Assembly: GCF_011299615.1 (NCBI RefSeq)
Contig: NZ_CP049861.1
Span: forward strand, 1,302,001-1,366,000
Reading direction: 5' to 3'
DNA: 64,000 nt
DNA from: Erysipelothrix sp. HDW6C
GTDB taxonomy: Bacteria > Bacillota_I > Bacilli_A > Erysipelotrichales > Erysipelotrichaceae
Made by a program: the position numbers and the translations under genes. Positions 46,634 through 54,329 of the stretch are shown piece after piece. A model generated the notes under the pieces. The model was given only the letters and a program-made list of their open reading frames with translations, was not told the DNA's origin and made no database searches. Every line of letters begins with the position of its first letter. Position 1 is the stretch's first letter.

Positions 46634-47411
46634 ACTTGTATAGAGACACATGTAGGGATATGGGTTCTTTGGAAGTGACAAAACTGTGGTCCAAACTTGA
46701 TATATAGCGGTAGCTTCCGTTTGTGAAGTAGGCTTTAACGTGTATATCTTCGCGTAATAATTGATTTATGAAGTTCACATTGTCTGATGGAACAGAACCA
46801 ATGTGGAAATGCTCTGTTTGTTTGACTCCCGCATGAATATCCAAACCATCAGCAGTATTATTAACACGAATTGTAACAAAAGGAAGGTCGCCATACTGAT
46901 ATCGCCAAATTTTCTTATCGATATGACCAGATTTCAAGAGTACTTCGAGTCTGTGGTCGTAGACTGGATTTTCTTGAATGAGGTCGTAGGCATTCATTAC
47001 TTTTGCGAGTTCTAATACTTCAGATTGGAATCGCGATAAATTGATTATATCAAACTGATAAATACATTCAGGTTCAACAACGGTTGATACACTTTGGTTT
47101 GAAGTGTCTTCAAAGGCATCATCAGATACGACATCATCGTCAATTTCCGGTTCTTGGTCAATGATATCTTCAATAGTTTCTGTCATCTCATCTTCACTAA
47201 GAACATCGGTTGCGAGTGTATTAGTGGTCGTGTCGGCGGCAATCAACAATTTAAGCATTAAGTGTATGCTTAGACCAGAACTCAGTAAACCTGCCGTTCC
47301 GAGGATTAAAGCATATACCACTTGATTTGATAACCCTAGGTATAGTGCGTATGCAATCATTCCGAATCCCAGAACATTAAGGACTGCATAGGGTATAATT
47401 TTAAGTTTCAT
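46632..47411 (-). CDS. Membrane protein with acidic linker, unknown function
   Basis: Not recognised. I chose the minus-strand ATG at 47411 (259 aa, MKLKIIPYAV) because GAAAGGAG lies just upstream; a longer open frame exists. Two hydrophobic spans at about residues 6-55 (LNVLGFGMIAYALYLGL and VYALILGTAGLLSSGLSIHL) are followed by a very acidic, Ser/Thr-rich linker (about 65-115, EDEMTETIEDIIDQEPEIDD). A C-terminal soluble domain of about 140 residues has mixed alpha/beta character. It is monocistronic and convergent with the HD gene. Confidence 0.65.
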   Translation of the reverse strand: MKLKIIPYAVLNVLGFGMIAYALYLGLSNQVVYALILGTAGLLSSGLSIHLMLKLLIAADTTTNTLATDVLSEDEMTETIEDIIDQEPEIDDDVVSDDAFEDTSNQSVSTVVEPECIYQFDIINLSRFQSEVLELAKVMNAYDLIQENPVYDHRLEVLLKSGHIDKKIWRYQYGDLPFVTIRVNNTADGLDIHAGVKQTEHFHIGSVPSDNVNFINQLLREDIHVKAYFTNGSYRYISSLDHSFVTSKEPISLHVSLYK

Positions 47412-47513
47412 GAATAAACTCCTTTCATATAGTGTACCGAATTGAACAGCAAACGGCAATGCCTTAAACGTAAAGATGTGGTATAATACACTCATGTATC
47501 TGAGGGGATCATT

Positions 47514-47678
47514 ATGAAACGTAGAGACGAGTATCGGAAATTTAAGATAGTCGCATTGCTCGCTTTTTTGGGTGGATGTGTACTGGGGTTTATGTATAAA
47601 AATTGGGAGATGGGTTTATTCATCGGATCTCAGTTTGCAGTAATTGGAATTGGCATCGCAAGCATGATTCAAAAATAA
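47514..47678 (+). CDS. Small membrane protein (54 aa)
   Basis: A short gene of unknown function. The peptide begins with a basic stretch (MKRRDEYRKFK), then has two hydrophobic segments (IVALLAFLGGCVLGFMY and GLFIGSQFAVIGIGIASMI) separated by KNWEM. GAGGGGATC precedes the ATG, and an extended -10 TGGTATAAT lies at 47479-47487. No family was recognised. The basic N-terminus predicts it faces the cytoplasm. Confidence 0.6.
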   Translation: MKRRDEYRKFKIVALLAFLGGCVLGFMYKNWEMGLFIGSQFAVIGIGIASMIQK

Positions 47679-47747
47679 TAGTGTGTAAATACATGTTTTT
47701 TGGTGTATTATAAGTGTGCGACCATTAAACACGCAAACGTCGCAAGG

Positions 47748-47780
47748 GACAGTCCAATTGTTGGGGACTGTCTTTTTTTT
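47748..47780 (+). terminator. Strong terminator, possibly of a small RNA
   Basis: GACAGTCC / GGACTGTC stem with a 9-base loop and eight T residues. It lies about 70 bases after the small membrane-protein stop. The gap holds TTATAAGTG-type A/T elements and a TGCGAC/GTCGCA inverted repeat. Confidence 0.85.
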
Positions 47781-47854
47781 GTGAAATTCAAGAAAAATTG
47801 GTATTAAATATCGAAAGGTTATATAATATACAATGGAAATAGGAGGAAATTAGA

Positions 47855-48304
47855 ATGAAAAAGATTTTAGTTACATTAATGGTCTTATTCGTGCTAGTGG
47901 GATGTTCAAAGAAAGAGGAAGTCGTTGAACAAACACATAACTGCCGAAATGATGTTAAGGAGAGCTTTGTTCCTTATCAAATTAACGTAGTACATACTGG
48001 AGACGATATTGCATCATATGAAATGCTAATTGATATTAAGGCAGAAACACCTGAGGAAATTAAGGCAATTCTTGATAACCCATCAAGTGCAACATACCTT
48101 GCTGATTATGCAAGCATTCCTTTTACAGTAAAGGAGTTATCAGATACAAATGTTGAATTGTCATACATCCTTACAGAGGCTGATAATGGCGCATTGATTC
48201 AAACATTGTTCAAAGCTGAACCGACTGCAACAGATTTTAAAGCATCTACGCTGATGGAATCAATCCAAACAAGTGGCGTAACATGCCGTCTTGCAATTAA
48301 CTAA
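47855..48304 (+). CDS. Lipoprotein, YehR/DUF1307-like (149 aa)
   Basis: A secreted lipoprotein. The signal peptide MKKILVTLMVLFVLVGC ends in the lipobox LVGC, so the mature protein starts at Cys17 and is anchored outside the membrane. The mature part has two Cys residues (NCRND near the start and VTCRLAIN at the end) that could form a disulphide. The pattern of a small secreted lipoprotein with an early Cys resembles DUF1307/YehR proteins, but I am not certain. AGGAGG precedes the ATG, and a terminator follows directly. It is the last ordinary chromosomal gene before the accessory island. Confidence 0.75.
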   Translation: MKKILVTLMVLFVLVGCSKKEEVVEQTHNCRNDVKESFVPYQINVVHTGDDIASYEMLIDIKAETPEEIKAILDNPSSATYLADYASIPFTVKELSDTNVELSYILTEADNGALIQTLFKAEPTATDFKASTLMESIQTSGVTCRLAIN

Positions 48305-48327
48305 AAAACGCATATGCGTTTTTTTTT
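48302..48327 (+). terminator. Terminator of the lipoprotein gene
   Basis: AAAAAACGCATATGCGTTTTTT palindromic stem with extra T residues. Confidence 0.8.
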
Positions 48328-48671
48328 ATATTAAGTTAATTTAGAGTTAGTGTATTCCTCGTAACATATGTACAAACCTCAACCAAAACGAAACATCTAC
48401 TCAGAAGGGGATTTCCTCCTACACACAACTTCTTAGAAGCAATAAATAACAGTCCCCAATTTTTAAGCAATTAAGCACGAGCTTTTTATCATGGTTAAAA
48501 ATAACAATGTTGAACTTAGTAAATAAAAGTATACAACAATATTTTTATTATTTAATCGTTGACTCTCAATATGGCTGTGGCATAATAGATTCATAAGAAT
48601 ATTAATTGGTGCACCAAATTTGTCGTATACTTACGCTAAAATGTAGAGTAGAAGATAAGGAGAGTGGCACA
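48328..48671 (+). promoter_or_regulatory. Left edge of the accessory island: non-coding, with a promoter
   Basis: No convincing gene. A promoter is visible: TTGACT (48559-48564), 16-bp spacer, CATAAT (48581-48586). AAGTATAC (48527-48534) and its inverted copy GTATACTT (48625-48632) flank it and could be repressor half-sites. No integrase gene, attachment repeat or IS end was found. Confidence 0.5.
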
Positions 48672-48809
48672 ATGAATCAGAGTTTATTAATGGTTTTTTT
48701 TCGGTTTAAACAGGAGTGGTGGCATCTGCATCACTACGTTATACTTCCGAATGAATTCTCACACTATAGTGATATTTTTTTTCGTTCTAAAAGAGTTTCG
48801 ACAGTATGA
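48672..48809 (+). CDS. Small ORF (45 aa) translationally coupled to the ImmA-like gene
   Basis: An unrecognised small protein: MNQSLLMVFFRFKQEWWHLHH at its N-terminus, aromatic and His rich, with a basic end (RSKRVSTV). AAGGAGAG stands about 8 bases before the ATG, and the stop overlaps the next start (GTATGA). This suggests it is translated and coupled to the metalloprotease gene. It may be only a coupling leader peptide. Confidence 0.4.
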   Translation: MNQSLLMVFFRFKQEWWHLHHYVILPNEFSHYSDIFFRSKRVSTV

Positions 48810-49141
48810 AGCTAAGAATTCTTGCTAAGAATTATAATGTAGTATTCAAGGATTCTATAGATTTAAGTAGTGAACACGATGAAAATGCAATTATATATGG
48901 ACGATGCAATGTTCTAATTAATGAAATATCAATCAATAATGAATTGGATGTGCAAGAATTAAGAATTACACTAATGCACGAGGTCCTTCATGCAATCTAT
49001 GATCAATTCGATGATGCGCTTTTCTATGATGAAGAACACATTTCGAAACTGTCTGTTGCACTGACTCAAATCTTAATTGATAATAACCAATTTCGATCAT
49101 TGTATATTGAATCGAAACATACGCATTCGCTTAAAGATTAA
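48806..49141 (+). CDS. ImmA/IrrE-type HExxH metalloprotease (short)
   Basis: A 111-residue zinc-protease-like protein. HEVLH at residues 58-62 (in ITLMHEVLHAIYDQF) is the HExxH metal site, preceded by a strand with INEISINNELD. Size and context fit phage/ICE ImmA-type proteins, which cleave the partner repressor during induction. The partner HTH gene lies just downstream. The third zinc ligand would be an acidic residue in YDEEHISKLS. I infer a role in derepressing the tail operon; this is not shown directly. Confidence 0.75.
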   Translation: MKLRILAKNYNVVFKDSIDLSSEHDENAIIYGRCNVLINEISINNELDVQELRITLMHEVLHAIYDQFDDALFYDEEHISKLSVALTQILIDNNQFRSLYIESKHTHSLKD

Positions 49142-49261
49142 AATAATATAATTGAATGCTGGATTTCCAGTATAATCTGTAATATGTTTCGTTCTATCAA
49201 TGTAGTTAGTATTTTTTACTTATATCGAATCGAGACACTAAAATTAACCATGGAGGTCGGA

Positions 49262-49495
49262 ATGAAAGTTAAGCTAAGAAAACTAGATTCAATTTCTAAA
49301 CGATTAAAACACTTAAGACTTGTTAATGATATGAAACAGTATGAAGTTGCCGCATTGTTCAATACAACTGCTTCAACAATAGGATTTTATGAACGCGGTG
49401 TTGTAGAACCTAACGTTCAAATAATTATTGCCTACGCCGATTACTTCGAAGTTACTTGTGATTGGCTGCTTCGAAACAAGTCTGATAAGTCCTAA
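49262..49495 (+). CDS. XRE-family (Cro/CI-like) repressor
   Basis: A 77-residue HTH_3 protein made almost only of the DNA-binding domain. RLKHLRLVNDMKQYEVAALF, then NTTASTIGFYERGVVEPN and YADYFEVTCDWLL give the five-helix XRE pattern with recognition helix TTASTIGFYERG. The ATG at 49262 follows GGAGGT; an in-frame start at 49184 lacks a site. A palindrome CTGGATTTCCAG (49159-49170) abuts TATAAT (49171-49176) upstream, a likely operator/promoter. Its position next to an HExxH protease and upstream of a tail operon suggests it is the master repressor. Confidence 0.85.
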   Translation: MKVKLRKLDSISKRLKHLRLVNDMKQYEVAALFNTTASTIGFYERGVVEPNVQIIIAYADYFEVTCDWLLRNKSDKS

Positions 49496-49508
49496 ATATC
49501 CAAACTTA

Positions 49509-49538
49509 AACACCAGAGATTCTTAGCTGGTGTTTTTT
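49509..49538 (+). terminator. Terminator after the repressor gene
   Basis: AACACCAG / CTGGTGTT stem, 10-base loop, T-tract. Confidence 0.85.
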
Positions 49539-49586
49539 GTATGAGTCTGTAATCACCATGTTTAATAAAAGAATACAATTGATTAC

Positions 49587-49680
49587 AAAAGTGTGCTATA
49601 TACTTTTTTCTTGCGTTTGTTTTCTAAAAAAAACGAGGTTCTTTTCATTGTTATTAAATTGTGAAATCGTGGCATATAAT
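49587..49680 (+). promoter_or_regulatory. Candidate control region of the tail operon
   Basis: AAAAGT-N9-ACTTTT inverted repeat at 49587-49607, and a TATAAT at 49675-49680 with a weak TTATTA 18 bases upstream. The AAGT/ACTT arms recall the AAGTATAC elements at the regulator promoter. The assignment is tentative. Confidence 0.4.
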
Positions 49681-49713
49681 ATGCATGTAAACGAGGAAAG
49701 GAGCACAAATAAG

Positions 49714-49857
49714 TTGAATATTTCGTACAAAGAGTTATCAGAGCATAAATTGTCGCAAGCGATATATGTACGAAGTGATTTACTCTGTAGTTTACACTGC
49801 AAAGACAATTGGTGGCTCACAATTGATATTCTTATAAATATGGTGTTTGCCAACTAA
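49714..49857 (+). CDS. Possible small ORF (47 aa) at the head of the tail operon
   Basis: TTG start 10 bases after AAAGGAG, reading MNISYKELSEHKLSQAIYV at the start and ending WWLTIDILINMVFAN. The first ten residues could begin an HTH-like helix, but the protein is too short to place. An upstream in-frame ATG at 49681 is an alternative. The open frame could be chance. Confidence 0.3.
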   Translation: MNISYKELSEHKLSQAIYVRSDLLCSLHCKDNWWLTIDILINMVFAN

Positions 49858-49881
49858 AAATAAGGAGTAGATAGAGAAAGT

Positions 49882-50313
49882 ATGAATGACTTAAATTTTA
49901 TAAATGACCTATTCCTTCAGATTTTTGAGGTAATGAAGAATGGGTTAATTGACTTAGATTCTGAACGTGATGATATCCAGATTATATTAAATGGTTCTGA
50001 TTGGAAGAGGGCCCCATCCATCGTTTTGGGATTGGGGAATATCTATCGAAATGGGGAAACTCTAGATAAGAATGAGAAGATATGGTCGATTAATATTGAT
50101 GCGTTTGTAGTTGTTAATGAACTGGATGAATTGAAACGACAAAAAATAAGTACAGAATTACAGGAATATGTTTTTAAAGTTTTATTCAATGAGTATGGTT
50201 TTGACTTTGAGCAAAATCAAATTGTTGAAGATCTAGAAATCAATACATGCGGAAGTGTGATGAAATTCACATGTATGTACGATATCGAAAAACAAATAAT
50301 TTATAGAAAATAA
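49882..50313 (+). CDS. Putative phage tail terminator/completion protein
   Basis: A 143-residue protein directly upstream of the tube protein gene, the place siphophages keep the tail terminator. Mixed alpha/beta with a central strand-rich part (IWSINIDAFVVVNELDELKR) and a C-terminal strand pair (VMKFTCMYDIEKQIIY), in line with the terminator fold. No strong sequence motif is seen, so the call is by size and synteny. It begins the uninterrupted run of co-oriented tail genes. Confidence 0.6.
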   Translation: MNDLNFINDLFLQIFEVMKNGLIDLDSERDDIQIILNGSDWKRAPSIVLGLGNIYRNGETLDKNEKIWSINIDAFVVVNELDELKRQKISTELQEYVFKVLFNEYGFDFEQNQIVEDLEINTCGSVMKFTCMYDIEKQIIYRK

Positions 50314-50333
50314 CAATAGGAGGATTATAAATT

Positions 50334-50777
50334 ATGGCAACAGTAAAAGCAGTATCAGATGTAGGAACAAAATTAAACCACGCAGCAATTGGCGTAGATG
50401 GAGTTATTCCAGCTACTGGATTTGAGATGTTAATTGGTGTTAAAGCAACACCAGCAAAGGGACAAGATCCTGAGCAATTAGATGCAACAGAACTTCATGA
50501 TGACCGTTCAGCATCAATTCCAGGAAGACAATCCATTCCAGCACTACAATATACTTTCAATTATACGAAAGATAATTCAGAGAAATTAAAAGACGTTGCA
50601 GGTAAACGCCATGCTTTCTTAGAAACTTTGCCTGAAGGCAATGGTTTCTTAATTGTTGGGGTCCTCAACTACTATTCTAATGGGATTTCACTAAATGCAA
50701 TTCATGAAGGAACACTTTCAGTAGTTGCAGAATCAATTATTGAAGTATCAGATGTCGCAGCATATTTAGCGAAATAG
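50334..50777 (+). CDS. Phage major tail (tube) protein
   Basis: A 147-residue tail-tube subunit. Beta-rich sequence with a typical Gly/Ala-rich N-terminus, ATELHDDRSASIPGRQSIPALQYTFNY (core SIPGRQSIPALQYTFNY) and a C-terminal beta-sandwich segment (EGTLSVVAESIIEVSD). This pattern (threshold strands then PGRxx..QxTF) is usual in siphovirus tube proteins. AGGAGG precedes the ATG. Codon use is more regular than in its neighbours, as expected for the most abundant structural protein. Confidence 0.8.
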   Translation: MATVKAVSDVGTKLNHAAIGVDGVIPATGFEMLIGVKATPAKGQDPEQLDATELHDDRSASIPGRQSIPALQYTFNYTKDNSEKLKDVAGKRHAFLETLPEGNGFLIVGVLNYYSNGISLNAIHEGTLSVVAESIIEVSDVAAYLAK

Positions 50778-50798
50778 ACTGGGAAGACAGAATAACAC

Positions 50799-51116
50799 AT
50801 GGTAGAAAACAAAAAAATTGAGATTAATGGTGAAGAATATACATTCGAATTGAATCGACGTCAAATTATCAAAGCAGAAGAAGTATATGGTGTATCACTG
50901 GTTGATATGCAGTCACGTGTAATCAGCCAGTCTTACAAACTTTGGTGCGCTGGATTAGATATGCATCATTCAAATATATCAATTGAAAAAAGAATGGATT
51001 TGTATGATCAATACAATGAAGAAAAGGGTCTTTCAATGACGATTGTGAGTTATCTCATTAATCGAATTACAGCTTTCGTCAGTCCCACTCAAACAAATAC
51101 AGTAGAAAAAGATTAA
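50799..51116 (+). CDS. Tail assembly chaperone G
   Basis: A 105-residue helical protein following the tube gene, matching the G chaperone that coats the tape measure. INGEEYTFELNRRQIIKAEEVYG at its N-terminus is typical of Gram-positive siphophage G proteins (core ELNRRQIIKAEEVYG). The frame stops at 51114 just after the A-run GAAAAAG. The -1 frame is open from 51062 and leads into the T part. Confidence 0.78.
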   Translation: MVENKKIEINGEEYTFELNRRQIIKAEEVYGVSLVDMQSRVISQSYKLWCAGLDMHHSNISIEKRMDLYDQYNEEKGLSMTIVSYLINRITAFVSPTQTNTVEKD

Positions 51117-51568
51117 ATAAGCCTCAAATTGAAGATAATCAAGATACATCGAAAAACTTAGATAGTTCTGGAGAATATCAAAGTACACATCAGTATTTTG
51201 ATTATCTTTTTCCGTATGCAATTGAGTATGGAATGACGTATGAGGATTATTGGTGCCATTCAGATGAAACTCTTTTTTGGGCTTATGTTGAAGCAAATCA
51301 ATTAATGCAGAAACGAAAGCGCGATTATGATAATCAAATGGTGTGGTTGAGTGGGTTATATATTCGAAGTGCAATAGGGTCGTGTTTCTCAAAGTCGGAA
51401 TATACTGAGCCTATTAACTTAGATGATATTGAAAGAAGATCAGAGATGACGAGTGAAGAAATTCTTCAAGAAGACCAAAGGCACGCTGTATCTCTATCGC
51501 AGATACAAATTGCGCGTGTAATGTCACTTTTGAACAAAGAGAGAACGGAAGGGAGTGGTGATAAATGA
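51110..51568 (+). CDS. Tail assembly chaperone T part, made as a G-T fusion by -1 frameshift
   Basis: The -1 frame after the G gene is open with no start codon or ribosome site of its own until MTYEDYWCH at 51233. It reads KPQIEDNQDTSKNLDSSG, then HQYFDYLFPYAIEYGMTYEDYW and an acidic C-terminus. This is the expected product of programmed -1 slippage at GAAAAAG (51105-51111), giving a GT fusion of about 256 residues. The end overlaps the tape measure ATG by four bases. An independent start at 51233 is a weaker alternative. Confidence 0.75.
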   Translation, partial: RLNKPQIEDNQDTSKNLDSSGEYQSTHQYFDYLFPYAIEYGMTYEDYWCHSDETLFWAYVEANQLMQKRKRDYDNQMVWLSGLYIRSAIGSCFSKSEYTEPINLDDIERRSEMTSEEILQEDQRHAVSLSQIQIARVMSLLNKERTEGSGDK

Positions 51569-53871
51569 AAAGTCAATTAGAAATTGTAAATGATTATGCT
51601 CCAGAAAGTATCGACAAAATATCTGAGTCGATACAAAAAATGCTTGATAGTTTTTCGGGCTTAACTGAGATGACTAATGGCTTTAACAAGTCGCTCAAAA
51701 GTCTAGTGTCGAATACTGACAAAATACAAGCCAGTGTTGCGAAATCCAACAAGGAGACAACAAACTGGACAAAATCATTATTAGGAGTAACCAAAGTATC
51801 AAAGAATTTTCAGGAATTACATAAAACTATAAAAGGTGTATTTGATAATACACTTGCAAGGAAGATTGAAGGCATAGCAAGCCCAATCCTCACATTAGAA
51901 ACGAGTTTTTCTCTTGCATCTGCGATGGGCACTAAGATGAGTACTAGGTTAATGGATAGTTTCAGTCTATTATCCGAGACAGTCTCGACTGTATGGAAAA
52001 ATTTCACACCTGTTGAGAAAGTGAGTATGGGATTGAGTTTGATGACTGCCAGCATTGAATGGGCGGCTTCTGCAGGAAAGAAACTTGCTGAAGAAGGTGA
52101 AATGACCGCTACATCACTTTTAAATGTTGGTGGGAGTGCGCTATCTGCCGCAGCATCGGGAGCTGTAACTGGATCAGCATTTGGACTGGTGGGTGCAGCT
52201 ATTGGAGGACTAGTCGGTTTAACAGTTGGTCTGGTTACTTCATTTTCAACCTGTACGGAAGAAATGAAGAAAGTTAAGTTTGAGGCAGCCCTCTTTGATG
52301 GAATTGGTTTACCAATTGAAGAGTTTGCCACTTCAGTTACTGATGCAATGGTTGCAATTGGTAAATCATCTCAGAAAACAGTTGAATGGATAAATACTTA
52401 TAATGATTCCAGAGAGGTTATTGGAAATACAATTTCTGATTTGGAACTGTTAAATTCTAAATTATCAAATAGTGCATATTCAATGAATATTGATGATATT
52501 AACTTGATGAATAAATCGCTGGAAAATCTAACTGACTCAGTTAAGGAGAGTGGTGATGCATTTACCAATGCATCAATTTCAGCAACCCAGAAGCTTGTAG
52601 AAGAGGGAATAATCAGTCAAGAAACTGCTGATTTAGTAGTATCAAATGCAATTCGAAAAGCTCAAGCAGAAGGTGATGCCGCAACGGAATACTCTACAAA
52701 AATGAAGGATCTTCAATCGCAATTAGATCAAGGCGCTATTTCAAATGAAGAGTTCCGGGTTCAATCACAGAAATTGAGCGAAGAGTTTAATAAGAATGTA
52801 GAAGTATCGGACAAATATTCCAAGGCATTAGAGGGTATTAACCTAGGACTCAATGAAAAAATTGATCTTAAAAACTTTACAGCAGTACGTGAAGCTACTG
52901 AAGAAATTAGTGATGCATATTCATTACAAGGCAAGGCTCTAAGGGATAATCACAACCTTATGTTGACGAGTAATCAAGAAGCAATAGAGGCAAGTGAAAA
53001 TCAAATAGCCATTATGGAAAAAAATGGTGAGAAGGAGACTGCGGAGTACGTAAAAATACAAGAGGAGTTAACGGCTCTTAAGGAAACTCGAGAAGGTTTG
53101 ACGACATCATTTGAAAATGAGAGTGACAAACTCGATAAGTTAACTGCTTCGTCATTTGCTAACATGTTAAACCAAATGCATTCTACTGGTAATGGTATGA
53201 CAGATGAAGCAATTGAGATGAGTGATGAAATCGTTGCAAAGCTCACTCAAATGGGTTATCAAGTTGATGTTGAACCTGGATTTTTAAAGAGTATTAAAGA
53301 TGCAGAAGGAAATATACTTGAAGGATATGGAACACTTGGAGAGGATGCAGGTTCAGAGCTTTATGGAGAGCTGACAGCAGGAGTAGCACGTGCAACCGGT
53401 TGGATTGCCTCGAATCCTGGTGAATTAAATGTCAGAGCAAATACGAGTAATGCTTTCTCTAAAGTAAAGGAGTTAGAGAGTGACATAAGTGATATTAGTC
53501 CCAATATGGATGTATCCGTCACCTCTGTACCGAAAAATTTTAATTTCTTTGGGCCGGAAGGTTTTAAAGCGATTCTTGGAACTTTTGGAATATCATCCTA
53601 CGCAACAGGAGGTTTTCCAGATGGTGAAAATGGATTATTCTTTGCTAATAGCACCGAACTCGTTGGTCGATTCACAAATGGTAAAACTGCGGTTGCTAAC
53701 AATGAGCAAATTGTCAGTGGTATTGAACGAGGAGTTACTGCAGCGATGATAAAAGTTATGTCATTAGGTTCTAAGAAAAATGAACCAAGTATCAATGTAT
53801 ATTTAGACAGCAAAGATATCGCGAAGAAAGTAATGCTCCGTGGACTAGAGTTAGAAATGGTAAGGGGGTAG
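51565..53871 (+). CDS. Tape measure protein
   Basis: A 768-residue protein that sets tail length. It is helical and coiled-coil rich at both ends (IDKISESIQKMLDSFSGL and later KETRE.../EAIEASENQ segments). A Gly/Ala hydrophobic segment at about 190-225 (SALSAAASGAVTGSAFGLVGAAIGGLVGL) is the membrane-interacting part typical of tape measures. The C-terminal part, GGFPDGENGLFFANSTELVGRF, matches the common family ending. It is short for the class and implies a tail of roughly 0.11 micrometre if 1.5 angstrom per residue holds. It overlaps the T part by ATGA. Confidence 0.9.
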   Translation: MKSQLEIVNDYAPESIDKISESIQKMLDSFSGLTEMTNGFNKSLKSLVSNTDKIQASVAKSNKETTNWTKSLLGVTKVSKNFQELHKTIKGVFDNTLARKIEGIASPILTLETSFSLASAMGTKMSTRLMDSFSLLSETVSTVWKNFTPVEKVSMGLSLMTASIEWAASAGKKLAEEGEMTATSLLNVGGSALSAAASGAVTGSAFGLVGAAIGGLVGLTVGLVTSFSTCTEEMKKVKFEAALFDGIGLPIEEFATSVTDAMVAIGKSSQKTVEWINTYNDSREVIGNTISDLELLNSKLSNSAYSMNIDDINLMNKSLENLTDSVKESGDAFTNASISATQKLVEEGIISQETADLVVSNAIRKAQAEGDAATEYSTKMKDLQSQLDQGAISNEEFRVQSQKLSEEFNKNVEVSDKYSKALEGINLGLNEKIDLKNFTAVREATEEISDAYSLQGKALRDNHNLMLTSNQEAIEASENQIAIMEKNGEKETAEYVKIQEELTALKETREGLTTSFENESDKLDKLTASSFANMLNQMHSTGNGMTDEAIEMSDEIVAKLTQMGYQVDVEPGFLKSIKDAEGNILEGYGTLGEDAGSELYGELTAGVARATGWIASNPGELNVRANTSNAFSKVKELESDISDISPNMDVSVTSVPKNFNFFGPEGFKAILGTFGISSYATGGFPDGENGLFFANSTELVGRFTNGKTAVANNEQIVSGIERGVTAAMIKVMSLGSKKNEPSINVYLDSKDIAKKVMLRGLELEMVRG

Positions 53872-53879
53872 ATATATAT

Positions 53880-54317
53880 ATGGAAAAGTCATTGATAAAT
53901 TCATTTGAAAAACGTCCCAATTGGACTATTCGTTCGGTTAATGGAAAAAAAATGAATATTCTTCCCCAGTCTGTTGTTCATGAAATGGCCATAATTGAGC
54001 GTGATAGCTATGAGGATATAAATGGTAATTTGCATAGAAATATACTTGGAGTTAAAGATAAATTTACACTCGCATTTCCGGCCATGTATGAATCTGACTT
54101 TGAGATGCTTTTAAGTATCGTGACAACTGGGGAACTTGTTGTTGAATATGAAGAGTTTGATAAAACTGATCAAGTTCTTGAAGGTTTATTTTATCGAGGA
54201 ACGATTAGTAAAGTTCCTTACCAGTTACTCGGGAATGGTCAGTATCTATATAATGCAGGAATTACGATTGAATTGAATTCTTATAATGTACGAAGATTAA
54301 AGATTGATAATGGATAG
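53880..54317 (+). CDS. Putative distal tail protein (Dit-like)
   Basis: A 145-residue beta-rich protein between the tape measure and tail-associated genes, the position of Dit or a small DUF6711-type tail-tip protein. Visible strands include WTIRSVNGKKMNILPQS, KDKFTLAFPAMYESDFEML and VLEGLFYRGTISKVPYQ. No specific motif is seen; the assignment is by size, beta character and gene order. It would cap the tube and seat the tail-associated protein. Confidence 0.6.
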   Translation: MEKSLINSFEKRPNWTIRSVNGKKMNILPQSVVHEMAIIERDSYEDINGNLHRNILGVKDKFTLAFPAMYESDFEMLLSIVTTGELVVEYEEFDKTDQVLEGLFYRGTISKVPYQLLGNGQYLYNAGITIELNSYNVRRLKIDNG

Positions 54318-54329
54318 GAGATAACGTTT

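Noticed and set aside
49537..49713. Long 106-codon frame starting at 49537
   Set aside because: Its first part covers the putative operator and promoter and has no ribosome site. Only the last 47 codons are kept as a weak candidate.
48328..49880. LexA/SOS box at the island promoters
   Set aside because: No GAAC-N4-GTTC-like site was found near the regulator or the tail promoter, so direct SOS control is not supported by sequence.
51233..51568. Independent gene starting at ATG 51233
   Set aside because: The frame is open upstream to the chaperone G gene, no ribosome site precedes 51233, and the G-GT frameshift arrangement is the standard in siphophages. It is treated as the T part of the fusion.
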